Shown: piece by piece, positions 24,447-32,642 of the stretch
Layout: each line of letters begins with the position of its first letter
Numbering within the stretch: position 1 is the stretch's first letter
Source of the DNA: Actinomycetota bacterium
GTDB taxonomy: Bacteria > Actinomycetota > Acidimicrobiia > Acidimicrobiales > Ilumatobacteraceae
Assembly (NCBI GenBank): GCA_027730505.1
Contig: JAQCGT010000002.1
Coordinates: forward strand, 1 to 56,059
Reading direction: 5' to 3'
DNA: 56,059 nt
Notes under the pieces: model-generated
What the model was told of the DNA's origin: nothing
The model's input: the letters and a program-made list of their open reading frames with translations, nothing else
The model's database searches: none
Program-made: the position numbers and the translations under genes

Positions 24447-26177
24447 TCACCACGATCCCGAGCTGCCGCCTCCCCCACCCCCGCCGGCGCCACCGCCACC
24501 ACCACCGCCCCCTGACGAGGACGGAGCGGTCGTTGCGGATGAGAAGGTCGAATGGTGATGGTGCATGAACGCCGTGGTCGCCACTGTGGATACGACCGCA
24601 GCGTTGCCGAGTGCCTTGGCCGCACGCTCCCATGCCTCGGCCTCACCCAAGGCGACCGCCCACGCCGTGTACTCCCGAAGCACCCCGCGCTCAAGTGCCT
24701 GCTCGACATGTGTCGCCTCACTGGCGGCGAGGAATCGACGGAATGATTCGGTGCGCAAGAACGCCGCTGATCCAGTCGCCGTTCGTGACGCCCACGCGCC
24801 CGCACTCGCCATCAGTCCGACCACGAGCCCGATGAGCGCTGCGGCCACAACAACAATGAGCGCGTTTCCGGACAAGGCGCCCGCCGATGCTCCGGAAAAC
24901 CTGAACGCCAGACCTGCGCCGGCCAACATGCCGACGAGAACAATCCCGAGAAATATCGAGGCAATTCTCGGGCCGAGGCCCACCTGGGAAGCCATGCGAG
25001 TCCACCAGTTACGCGCTGCGATGCGTTCGGCGAGCTTGGACTGAAGCGTTGACCACGCCGAGGCGAAGCCGGCAGAGTACCCCGGCGGGACCGTCCGTGA
25101 CCCTCCGGGCACCAGTGTCCTGAGGAGCACCTCCTCATCCGCTGATGAGACAACGTCAGTTCGGCTCAACACCACGCCGTCATCGGACTCGTCTGCCGTC
25201 AGGGTGCCAGTTCCGAGTTGTGATGAGAGCCACGCCGACACGGTCTGGCTGCTCACGTTCTCGTCAAGAAGGACTCGACCCTCCCACGGTGCGATGCCGT
25301 CGGGCGGCGCGAACTCGACAGTTGCCATCGCAGCGAGTTCGCCATCGGTGACACGCCGAGTCGGGGAGCCCGCAACCGGAAAAGCGGCCTCGCCGGCATC
25401 GACAGCGGCGACTTCATTCGATCCACGCTGGATGGCCCGCATCACAATCCACCCACCAGCGACGAAGGCGGCCAGCGCCACCAGCACCGCCCGCCACAGG
25501 GTCGACGGATCCTCGACCGGCGGGAATGTGGGACCGGGATCGATGCCGACTGGCTCGCCTGCGATGACGGCAGATCCCGACAGGTTCACGCCTGCTCCGG
25601 CGGCGAGCGGTTCGAACACCACCTGTTGGCCAACATCGCCCTCGGTCAGGTCGCAACCGCCGATCTCGCCCAAACCGCCCACCGAGCACAGCGGGTCGTC
25701 GAGACGGAATCCGTCGAGCACCACGGTGAAGCGGCCGGTCTCGAACTCCTCACCCGGGTCGATGACCGAGAGATTGAAGTTCTGGTCCATTGGCGCAGCG
25801 GGAAGTGTGTAGGCGAGAACAAAGCGATGTCGTCCCGACACAGTGACGTTCGGATCACCGATCCGGATACCGAACTCGCTGAATCCGGGGTCGGTGAAAA
25901 TCTGATCGGAGACGGTGGCCGAGTACGCCTCGATGTCGGCGGGCTCGCCGAAGTCCGTGCGCAGCACACGCTCGTAGCCATGACGCTGCACATGGCCGAA
26001 GTCGATGTCGACGAATTCGGTCACCCGAAGTCCTCCGGTCGCTCCAGGTTCCAAGATGATCGTCTTGGCGTCGAATCGCTCGCCCCTATTCGGTGAGCCG
26101 ATGAACCCAAACAGCGCAGCGATTGCAAGCAATAGCGACGTAGCGATCACGCCCGGAAGACGTCGAAGTACTTCCAT
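24447..26177 (-). CDS. DUF2207 membrane protein with Gly-rich C-terminus
   Basis: The 576-residue protein has an N-terminal signal or anchor helix (about 9-27) and an extracytoplasmic beta-rich DUF2207-like domain to about residue 220. A membrane helix follows at about 230-250, then a cytoplasmic segment and two further helices near 430-450 and 465-490. The C-terminus is a run of glycines ending SSGSW, a hallmark of this family. Its role is unknown. ATG 26177 is preceded by TAGGGT at 7 nt. It is divergent from gpmA with 43 nt between the starts. Confidence 0.8.
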   Translation of the reverse strand: MEVLRRLPGVIATSLLLAIAALFGFIGSPNRGERFDAKTIILEPGATGGLRVTEFVDIDFGHVQRHGYERVLRTDFGEPADIEAYSATVSDQIFTDPGFSEFGIRIGDPNVTVSGRHRFVLAYTLPAAPMDQNFNLSVIDPGEEFETGRFTVVLDGFRLDDPLCSVGGLGEIGGCDLTEGDVGQQVVFEPLAAGAGVNLSGSAVIAGEPVGIDPGPTFPPVEDPSTLWRAVLVALAAFVAGGWIVMRAIQRGSNEVAAVDAGEAAFPVAGSPTRRVTDGELAAMATVEFAPPDGIAPWEGRVLLDENVSSQTVSAWLSSQLGTGTLTADESDDGVVLSRTDVVSSADEEVLLRTLVPGGSRTVPPGYSAGFASAWSTLQSKLAERIAARNWWTRMASQVGLGPRIASIFLGIVLVGMLAGAGLAFRFSGASAGALSGNALIVVVAAALIGLVVGLMASAGAWASRTATGSAAFLRTESFRRFLAASEATHVEQALERGVLREYTAWAVALGEAEAWERAAKALGNAAVVSTVATTAFMHHHHSTFSSATTAPSSSGGGGGGGGAGGGGGGGSSGSW

Positions 26178-26184
26178 ACCGACG

Positions 26185-26190
26185 ACCCTA
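26185..26190 (-). promoter_or_regulatory. -10 box (TAGGGT) of the DUF2207 gene
   Basis: TAGGGT on the minus strand lies 7 nt before ATG 26177. Confidence 0.5.
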
Positions 26191-26208
26191 GATCACCCAA
26201 CCGCGACC

Positions 26209-26214
26209 TACGAT
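26209..26214 (+). promoter_or_regulatory. -10 box (TACGAT) of gpmA
   Basis: TACGAT lies exactly 6 nt before ATG 26221. The same TACGAT-N6-ATG arrangement recurs at 26976. Confidence 0.5.
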
Positions 26215-26220
26215 CGACAC

Positions 26221-26973
26221 ATGACCGGAACCTTGGTGATCCTCCGTCACGGCCAGAGCGAATGGAACCGCCTCAACCTGTTCACCGGCTGGCACGATGT
26301 CGAACTCACCGAGCAGGGACGCACCGAGGCAGTACAGGCCGGCCGCACGATGGCTGATGCCGGGCTGCGTTTCGACACCAGCCACACGTCGCTGCTGACT
26401 CGAGCCGTCGTCACCCAGAACCTCGCCCTCGAAGCGATGGGGCAGCCATGGCTTCCCGTCGAGCGCCACTGGCGGCTCAACGAACGTCACTACGGAGCAC
26501 TCCAAGGGCTCGACAAGGTCGAGACCACGAACCGACACGGCGAGGAGCAGACGTACATCTGGCGTCGGAGCTTCGACACCCCACCGCCCGCCGTCGAGAC
26601 AGACAGTCCCGAACACCCGGCGAACGACCCTCGATATCGATCACTACCCCGCGATGTGCTGCCAGGCACGGAATGCCTCGCTGACGTGGTCACTCGGGTA
26701 CTGCCCTACTGGTACGACCGGATCGCCCCCCAACTGTTGGCCGGCCTCGACGTGCTGGTGACCGCCCACGGCAACAGCCTCCGGGCGCTCCTGATGCACC
26801 TCGAAAACGTGTCTCCCGACGAGATCGCCGAAGTCAACATTCCGACCGGTGTCCCTCGCCGCTACACCTTTGGGGATGAGCTCGGGGTTGAGGCTGCCGA
26901 GTACCTCGGCGACCCTGATGTGATCGCTGCTGCCATCGCGCACGTGGCCGGTCAAGCGACCTCTCAGCACTGA
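26221..26973 (+). CDS. gpmA: 2,3-bisphosphoglycerate-dependent phosphoglycerate mutase
   Basis: GpmA interconverts 3- and 2-phosphoglycerate in glycolysis and gluconeogenesis. The 250-residue protein begins MTGTLVILRHGQSEWNRLNL with the phosphohistidine RHG motif, then FTGWHDVELTEQG, ERHYGALQGLDK, and the second catalytic histidine in VTAHGNSLRAL. The length and DPRYRSLPRDVLPGTECLADV match dPGM enzymes. ATG 26221 is chosen over upstream in-frame starts in the divergent gene because of the family start and the leaderless box. The next gene follows after 14 nt with its own box. Confidence 0.94.
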   Translation: MTGTLVILRHGQSEWNRLNLFTGWHDVELTEQGRTEAVQAGRTMADAGLRFDTSHTSLLTRAVVTQNLALEAMGQPWLPVERHWRLNERHYGALQGLDKVETTNRHGEEQTYIWRRSFDTPPPAVETDSPEHPANDPRYRSLPRDVLPGTECLADVVTRVLPYWYDRIAPQLLAGLDVLVTAHGNSLRALLMHLENVSPDEIAEVNIPTGVPRRYTFGDELGVEAAEYLGDPDVIAAAIAHVAGQATSQH

Positions 26974-26975
26974 TC

Positions 26976-26981
26976 TACGAT
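26976..26981 (+). promoter_or_regulatory. -10 box (TACGAT) of the cNMP-binding gene
   Basis: TACGAT lies exactly 6 nt before ATG 26988, immediately after the gpmA stop. Confidence 0.5.
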
Positions 26982-26987
26982 CCGCTC

Positions 26988-27413
26988 ATGGGGAGCGCAA
27001 AGGATCATCTGACACATCTGGGGAGCGTGCCGATCTTCTCGGCCTGCACACAACGAGAGTTGCAGCGAATCGCCAAAGCCGGCAGCGAAGTGACGATGAA
27101 GGCCGGGTCGATCATCATCGATCAGGGACAGACCGGGCGCGAGGCGTTCGTGGTGCTCTCGGGGACCGTGACGGTTCGCCGCAACAACCGCAAGATCGCC
27201 ACGCTCGGGCCCGGTTCGATCGTCGGGGAACTATCGCTGCTTGATCACGGTCCACGTACCGCCACCGTCACCTGTGACACCGACTGCGACCTGTTCGTAT
27301 TGGATCAACGACACTTCACCGCCGTGCTCGACGACGTCCCAGCGATTGGCACCAAGGTGCTCGCACACCTCGCTGGTGTGGTGCGCGAACTTGATCGGCA
27401 GTACTTCGGCTGA
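26988..27413 (+). CDS. solo cyclic-nucleotide-binding domain protein (1)
   Basis: The whole 141-residue protein is one cNMP-binding (CAP-type) beta-barrel: an N-terminal helix (LGSVPIFSACTQRELQRIAK), then GQTGREAFVVLSGTVTVRRN. The phosphate-binding cassette region reads GSIVGELSLLDHGPRTATVT, with the GE-x-(A/S)-L and R-x-A core. No DNA-binding helix-turn-helix or enzyme domain is attached, so it must act through a partner protein. A paralogue of nearly the same size lies at 43013-43432. It sits between gpmA and the EtfD-like gene. Confidence 0.85.
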   Translation: MGSAKDHLTHLGSVPIFSACTQRELQRIAKAGSEVTMKAGSIIIDQGQTGREAFVVLSGTVTVRRNNRKIATLGPGSIVGELSLLDHGPRTATVTCDTDCDLFVLDQRHFTAVLDDVPAIGTKVLAHLAGVVRELDRQYFG

Positions 27414-27438
27414 CGCTTGCAACTAGCGTGGGGGCGTC

Positions 27439-29694
27439 ATGGCTACGCAGACCGACTCCACCGCTACCGACACCGACAAACGGTTCAAGCCGCATCAGTT
27501 GTCGCTCGCCCTCGGCATCGGAATGGGCGTGTTCATCCTGCTGTCGGGTGTGCTCCCCCAGATAACCCACTGGCACAACGACAACGAGGTGCACCGCACC
27601 GTCTTCGGGAACATTCCCGGGCCGATCCAGATCGCCTTTTACACCGTGATTCCGGCGATCGTCGTGTGGGGAGCGTTCCGCTTCGCCGACCGAATGAAGA
27701 ACTGGGAGCGCGGCACGATCGCCAAGCGCCGCACCACCACCAAGAACGCCAAGCGCCGTGCGGCTGACTTCCGCGCCGGCGTATACATGCAGACCTTGTT
27801 GCGTGACTCGGCCGCCGGTCTCATGCACTCGATGATCTACTTCGGGTTCCTGGTGTTGATGGGTGTGACCACGGTGCTCGAGATCGACCACCAGATGCCC
27901 GAAAGCCTCAAGTTCCTGCACGGCACCACGTACAAGGCGTATGCGTTCGTCGGTGACTTCGCCGGTCTGGTGTTCACGCTCGGCGTCGTCTGGGCCATCG
28001 TTCGTCGCTACATCCAGCGGCCGTATCGGATCCGGATCAAGACCAAGCCCGAGCACGCGGTCATCCTCGGCACGTTCCTCGCCATCGGTGTGACCGGCTT
28101 CGTCGCAGAGGGCTTCCGGATCGCCGTTGAGGGCATGCCCGACTACGAGAAGTTCTCCTTCATCGGGTACCCGTTGGCGACCTGGTTCGATGGGCTGTCG
28201 GCGAGCGCGATCGGAACCTGGCACCAGTGGATGTGGATCGCTCACGTGGTGAGCTTCGTGGTGTTCTTGGCGATCCTGCCGGTGACGATGCTGCGTCACG
28301 TGTTCACCTCACCGCTCAACATGTATCTGAAGGACAAGGATCGCCCCAAGGGTGCGATGAAGCCGATGCCGAACCTGATGGAGACCGAACTCGAGAGCTT
28401 CGGCGCCTCGGTGGTGGAGGACTTCACGTGGAAGCAACTGCTCGACACCGATGCCTGCACCATGTGCGGACGGTGCACGAGCGTGTGCCCGGCGCACGCC
28501 ACCGGCAAGCCACTCGACCCGCGCGAGATCGTGCTGAAGACCGGCGAGGTGATGGCCGCCACCGGCAGCCCACAGGTGTCGCCACCGCTCGGCACCGACT
28601 CGGAGATCACGATTGGCGCCAACAGCCTGTTCGAGCGGATCACCCCCGAGGAGATCTGGTCATGCACGTCATGCAAAGCCTGTGACGAGATCTGCCCGGT
28701 CAACATTGAGATCCTCGACAAGATCCTCGACATGCGGCGCTACCTGTCGCTGATGGAGTCGAACTTCCCGGCCGAATTGGGCAACGCCTACCGAGCCATG
28801 GAGAACCAGGGCAACCCGTGGGGTATGAACCAGGGTGAGCGTGCCGACTGGGCCGACGGTCTCGACGGCGTGTCCGTGGTGGACCCGGGCGAGCCGATCA
28901 CGGCCGAATACCTCTACTGGGTTGGCTGCGCCGGATCGTTCGACGACAAGAACAAGAAGGTCACCCAGTCGATGGCGAAGCTGTTGCGCCGTGCGGGAAT
29001 CGATGTGGCGATTCTCGGGCCGAGCGAAATGTGCACCGGTGACTCGGCCCGCCGTTCTGGCAACGAGTACCTGTTCCAGATGTTGGCGATGCCGAACATC
29101 GAGATGTTGAACGGCATGGGTGTGAAGAAGATCATCACCCAGTGCCCGCACTGCTTCAACACACTCGAGAACGAGTACCCGCAGTTGGGCGGCAACTACG
29201 AAGTAGTTCACCACACGCAGTTGCTCGAGCAGTTGATCGCCGATGGTCGGCTCGACGTGTCGCAGGCGACCCTCGAGGAGCGCATCACGTATCACGACTC
29301 GTGCTATCTCGGTCGCCACAACGACGTGTACATGGCGCCCCGCAAGGTGGTCGGCTCGATCAAGGGCATCGAGATCGTTGAGATGCCACGCAACGGCACG
29401 AAGGGCATGTGCTGCGGCGCTGGTGGTGCCCGCATGTGGATGGAGGAATCCATCGGCACCAAGGTGAACGACGAGCGGGCTCGTGAAGCGCTCTCAACCG
29501 GGGCCACCCGCATCGCAACGGCGTGTCCGTTCTGCTACATCATGATGGACGACGGCGCGAAGGCTGCCGGGGCCGATGAGGACACCGTGAAGGTGGCTGA
29601 CTTGGCGATCCACTTGCTCGATGCGATCGAGGAAGGTGAGCGTCGGATGGACGACCCGGAGGCACCGCTCAGCGTGCCCGTTTCGACCGACTAA
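27439..29694 (+). CDS. membrane Fe-S oxidoreductase, EtfD/Rv0338c-like
   Basis: This 751-residue protein joins an N-terminal membrane part with about six helices (residues about 20-290, including IQIAFYTVIPAIVVWGAF and WMWIAHVVSFVVFLAILP) to a soluble part. The soluble part has two 4Fe-4S motifs (CTMCGRCTSVCP and CTSCKACDEICP) and two CCG heterodisulfide-reductase-like domains, the last with CCGAGGARMW and ACPFCYIMM. In mycobacteria the homologous Rv0338c (EtfD) takes electrons from ETF during fatty-acid oxidation to the quinone pool. That role is inferred here. A TAGCGT box ends 9 nt before ATG 27439. Its stop abuts that of pheA. Confidence 0.8.
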   Translation: MATQTDSTATDTDKRFKPHQLSLALGIGMGVFILLSGVLPQITHWHNDNEVHRTVFGNIPGPIQIAFYTVIPAIVVWGAFRFADRMKNWERGTIAKRRTTTKNAKRRAADFRAGVYMQTLLRDSAAGLMHSMIYFGFLVLMGVTTVLEIDHQMPESLKFLHGTTYKAYAFVGDFAGLVFTLGVVWAIVRRYIQRPYRIRIKTKPEHAVILGTFLAIGVTGFVAEGFRIAVEGMPDYEKFSFIGYPLATWFDGLSASAIGTWHQWMWIAHVVSFVVFLAILPVTMLRHVFTSPLNMYLKDKDRPKGAMKPMPNLMETELESFGASVVEDFTWKQLLDTDACTMCGRCTSVCPAHATGKPLDPREIVLKTGEVMAATGSPQVSPPLGTDSEITIGANSLFERITPEEIWSCTSCKACDEICPVNIEILDKILDMRRYLSLMESNFPAELGNAYRAMENQGNPWGMNQGERADWADGLDGVSVVDPGEPITAEYLYWVGCAGSFDDKNKKVTQSMAKLLRRAGIDVAILGPSEMCTGDSARRSGNEYLFQMLAMPNIEMLNGMGVKKIITQCPHCFNTLENEYPQLGGNYEVVHHTQLLEQLIADGRLDVSQATLEERITYHDSCYLGRHNDVYMAPRKVVGSIKGIEIVEMPRNGTKGMCCGAGGARMWMEESIGTKVNDERAREALSTGATRIATACPFCYIMMDDGAKAAGADEDTVKVADLAIHLLDAIEEGERRMDDPEAPLSVPVSTD

Positions 29695-30657
29695 TCAACT
29701 GATACGACGGCGGATCGCCTCGATCCAGTCGTCGGCTTCACGCCAACGCTCGTCAGCGGAGGCGCGCACGTCGTGAGCGGCACCGTCGGCACGTGGCCAC
29801 GACCCAAACCATTTCACCGACGCCTGCTTTGCGTGCAGTGATCGCATGGTGTCGGCCATGAGGTCATCGTCGACGTGGCCCTCGGCAAGGATGATGAAGC
29901 AGTATTCGCCGAGACCACCATGTTTGATCGGACGCGAGATCAGGTTCGACAGATTGATGCGTCGAGCGGCGAACTCCTGCAGGATCGAGATCAGGCTGCC
30001 CGGCTCATCAGCACGCTGGAACACGACAAGGCCGGTGCGGTCGTGGCCGGTGGCTGTCGGCGCCCCGTCACGGCTCACCACCACGAACCGGGTCTGATTG
30101 CCGGACTCGTCCTCGATGTCCGAGGCCAGCACCTCGAGGCCGTAGAGCTCTGCCGCCACCCGTGGGGCGATCGCCGCAAGGCCGGGAGCGGGGTCCTCGG
30201 CGACTGACTTCGCAGCACCAGCAGTGGACGTCGCAGCCCTTATCGCCGCGTTGGGCAGGTGCTCACGCAAGAAGCGATGGCATTGCGCCGTCGCAACCGG
30301 GATCGACATCACATCGGTGATGTCAGCGAGTTCAGTGCCAGCGGGTGCGGCAAGGCACAGATGGATGTCGAGCACGACTTCACGGGTGATGACGAGGTCG
30401 TGATCGAAGGCGAGAGCATCGAGGGTGAAGTTCACCATGCCCTCGATCGAGTTCTCAATCGGTACGAAACCGAGGTCGACGTCGCCGTTGGTCACGGCGT
30501 CGAGCACATCGGGAACGGTGCGCATCGGCAGCAACTCCCCCGACGCAAGGTCGCTCTGGGTGCGCAGCGCCTGCTCGGTGAAGGTGCCGAACGGCCCGAA
30601 GAACGCGACACGGAGGGTGTCGGAGTTCGGTGCAGGTTCGGTGGTCGATGCGTTCAC
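29695..30657 (-). CDS. pheA: prephenate dehydratase
   Basis: PheA converts prephenate to phenylpyruvate for phenylalanine synthesis. The 320-residue monofunctional protein begins with RVAFFGPFGTFTEQAL, then VPIENSIEGMVNFTLD and the catalytic TRF motif in NQTRFVVVSR. An ACT regulatory domain follows (residues about 220-290) with EPGSLISILQEFAARRINLS and ISRP, which in the family binds phenylalanine for feedback inhibition. GTG 30657 is preferred over the upstream frame because of the family start and a TAGCCT box 7 nt upstream. The C-terminal tail (about 30 residues) is rich in Arg, Trp and Asp. Confidence 0.94.
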   Translation of the reverse strand: MNASTTEPAPNSDTLRVAFFGPFGTFTEQALRTQSDLASGELLPMRTVPDVLDAVTNGDVDLGFVPIENSIEGMVNFTLDALAFDHDLVITREVVLDIHLCLAAPAGTELADITDVMSIPVATAQCHRFLREHLPNAAIRAATSTAGAAKSVAEDPAPGLAAIAPRVAAELYGLEVLASDIEDESGNQTRFVVVSRDGAPTATGHDRTGLVVFQRADEPGSLISILQEFAARRINLSNLISRPIKHGGLGEYCFIILAEGHVDDDLMADTMRSLHAKQASVKWFGSWPRADGAAHDVRASADERWREADDWIEAIRRRIS

Positions 30658-30664
30658 CCGGGCA

Positions 30665-30670
30665 AGGCTA
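30665..30670 (-). promoter_or_regulatory. -10 box (TAGCCT) of pheA
   Basis: TAGCCT on the minus strand lies 7 nt before GTG 30657. The divergent larB start is 48 nt away. Confidence 0.5.
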
Positions 30671-30705
30671 GGGCGGCGGGCCCGTGGGCGTGCCACGATG
30701 TGGCG

Positions 30706-31467
30706 ATGGATGCCGTTGAACTCGCTGCTCTCGTGGACGCGATCCGCGCCGGCGAGATGGCCCCTGACGATGCGGTGGCAAGGTTGCGGAGGCTTCCGTT
30801 CGCTGAAGTGGGCGACGCGCTCGTCGATCATCATCGGGCACTCCGCCAGGGGATGCCCGAAGCCGTCTACGGGCCAGGCAAGAGCCCAGAGCAGTGCGTG
30901 GCGATCATCGGTGAACTCCTCGAAAACGGGTCAGGCGCGGTGCTGCTCACGCGTGCAAACGAGACACAGGTGAAAGCGGTGCGAGCCGTGCACGACGAAC
31001 GGTTCACCGCCGATGTGTCGGCTGGCTGTGTGCTGTATCGAGCACCCGATGTGCGCGAACCCCAGCCGAGGGTGCTTGTCGTCACCGCTGGCACCGCTGA
31101 CGTACCGGTTGCTGATGAGGCCGCGTTCACGCTTCGGGCGCACGGGATCGTCGCCGACCGACTGCACGATGTTGGTGTGGCCGGGCTGCATCGCTTACTC
31201 GCCCACATCGACCGGGTCACCGCAGCTGATGCAGTGATCGTGATCGCTGGGATGGAAGGTGCTCTCGCCAGCGTCATCGGAGGGCTGGCAGCCGGCCCCG
31301 TGGTGGCGGTGCCCACCTCCGTTGGTTACGGCGCCGGTCTCGAGGGAATCACTGCCCTGCTCGCCATGCATGCGAGTTGTGCGTCCGGGGTGAGTGTTGT
31401 CGGCATCGACAACGGTTTCGGTGCAGCGACCGCAGTGGTGCGCATGCTCACGTTGGCTCGGTCATGA
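30706..31467 (+). CDS. larB: nickel-pincer cofactor biosynthesis protein LarB
   Basis: LarB carboxylates and hydrolyses nicotinic acid adenine dinucleotide, the first step to the nickel-pincer nucleotide cofactor of lactate racemase-type enzymes. The 253-residue protein has the LarB N-terminal part (YGPGKSPEQCVAIIGELLEN) and a C-terminal AIR-carboxylase-like domain with VVTAGTADVPVADEA, VIAGMEGALASVIGGL and VAVPTSVGYG. GTG 30700 is an alternative start. larC overlaps its stop by 4 nt. No larE is present in the window. Confidence 0.92.
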   Translation: MDAVELAALVDAIRAGEMAPDDAVARLRRLPFAEVGDALVDHHRALRQGMPEAVYGPGKSPEQCVAIIGELLENGSGAVLLTRANETQVKAVRAVHDERFTADVSAGCVLYRAPDVREPQPRVLVVTAGTADVPVADEAAFTLRAHGIVADRLHDVGVAGLHRLLAHIDRVTAADAVIVIAGMEGALASVIGGLAAGPVVAVPTSVGYGAGLEGITALLAMHASCASGVSVVGIDNGFGAATAVVRMLTLARS

Positions 31468-32642
31468 CGAGGGTCGCCTGGTTCCAGTGCTCTGCCGGGG
31501 TGGCAGGTGACATGGTCATGTCCGCGCTCGTCGATGCTGGGGCCGATCAACTGGCGGTGATGGATGCCATCGGTGCGCTCGGGGTCGATGGATGGGCGCT
31601 CATGTTCGAAGAAGTGCAGCGCTGCGGGGTGCGGGCCCGATGGGCGAACGTGGTGGTACACGATCAGGATCACCCGCATCGGCCGGCCCGTGACGTGATC
31701 GAAATGATCGAACGGGCGGCGCTGCCAGATCGGGTGCGTGACCGTGCGGTCGCCGTGTATCGGGCGCTGGCCGAGGTCGAAGCCGCTGTGCATGGCACAT
31801 CCCCCGGTGAGGTTGAACTGCACGAGGTGGGTGCGATCGATTCGATCATCGACGTGGTCGGAGTATGCGCCGCGCTTGAGAGTCTCGACATCGAGATGGT
31901 CACGCACTCGCCAATCGCCGTTGGACACGGCACGGTCACAACCGCCCACGGCGTTTTTCCGAATCCGGTGCCGGCGGTAACCGGCCTGCTCGAACGAACG
32001 GGTGCTCCGATTATTGGTGTCGATACGACGATGGAACTGTCGACCCCGACCGGCGTGGCGTTAATGACGGTGCTGGCAACGGCCAGTGGGTCAATGCCAC
32101 CGATGACGGTGAGCGCGACCGGTTTCGGCGCCGGCTCCCGTGACACACCGGACCGGCCCAATGTGGTGCAGGTGGTGATCGGTGAGTCAGCCGACGCGGT
32201 GTCTCACGGACAACTCGCGCACGAGGTGTGCACCAACGTCGATGATGCGACCGGCGAGGTGCTCGCCCACACCATCGAACGACTGCTCGAGGTGGGCGCC
32301 TTCGATGCGTGGGTGACACCGATCGCGATGAAGAAGGGGCGGCCGGCCCACACCGTGCATGCACTGTGCGACGACGCGCGGCGGGCTGAAGTGATCGACG
32401 TGATGCTGGCCGAGACCGGATCGATGGGGATTCGGTCGCACCCTGTCGAGCGTTGGCCACAGCGCCGTGACGAGATCATGGTCGACGTCGACGGTCATCC
32501 GGTGCGGGTCAAGATCGCCGATCACCGCATCAAGGTCGAGTTCGACGATGCAGCGCGAGCAGCAGCGGCGCTCAGCGTGCCGGTGCGTCAGGTGCTGGCG
32601 GCGGCCGAGGCCCTCGCCGAAAGCAACTCACGCCGCAGTTGA
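31464..32642 (+). CDS. larC: nickel-pincer cofactor insertase LarC
   Basis: LarC inserts nickel into the pyridinium bis-thiocarboxylate nucleotide made by LarB and LarE. The 392-residue protein begins VAWFQCSAGVAGDMVMSALVD, then has ELHEVGAIDSIIDVVGVCAAL, GHGTVTTAHGVFPNPVPA and the C-terminal METNVDD-like CTNVDDATGEVLAHTIERL. It is one continuous frame, unlike species where larC is split into two ORFs by a programmed frameshift. Start ATG 31464 shares ATGA with the larB stop. Its last 55 nt overlap the convergent LysM-BTAD gene, the longest overlap in the window. Confidence 0.93.
   Translation: MTRVAWFQCSAGVAGDMVMSALVDAGADQLAVMDAIGALGVDGWALMFEEVQRCGVRARWANVVVHDQDHPHRPARDVIEMIERAALPDRVRDRAVAVYRALAEVEAAVHGTSPGEVELHEVGAIDSIIDVVGVCAALESLDIEMVTHSPIAVGHGTVTTAHGVFPNPVPAVTGLLERTGAPIIGVDTTMELSTPTGVALMTVLATASGSMPPMTVSATGFGAGSRDTPDRPNVVQVVIGESADAVSHGQLAHEVCTNVDDATGEVLAHTIERLLEVGAFDAWVTPIAMKKGRPAHTVHALCDDARRAEVIDVMLAETGSMGIRSHPVERWPQRRDEIMVDVDGHPVRVKIADHRIKVEFDDAARAAAALSVPVRQVLAAAEALAESNSRRS

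Noticed and set aside
27316-28299. 327-codon open frame on the minus strand
   Set aside because: It is antisense to the EtfD-like gene and rich in His/Arg/Glu typical of shadows of GC-rich coding DNA.
28429-28760. Fe-S part of the EtfD-like gene as a second GlcF
   Set aside because: It is continuous with a membrane domain and differs from GlcF in length and order, so it is a separate family.
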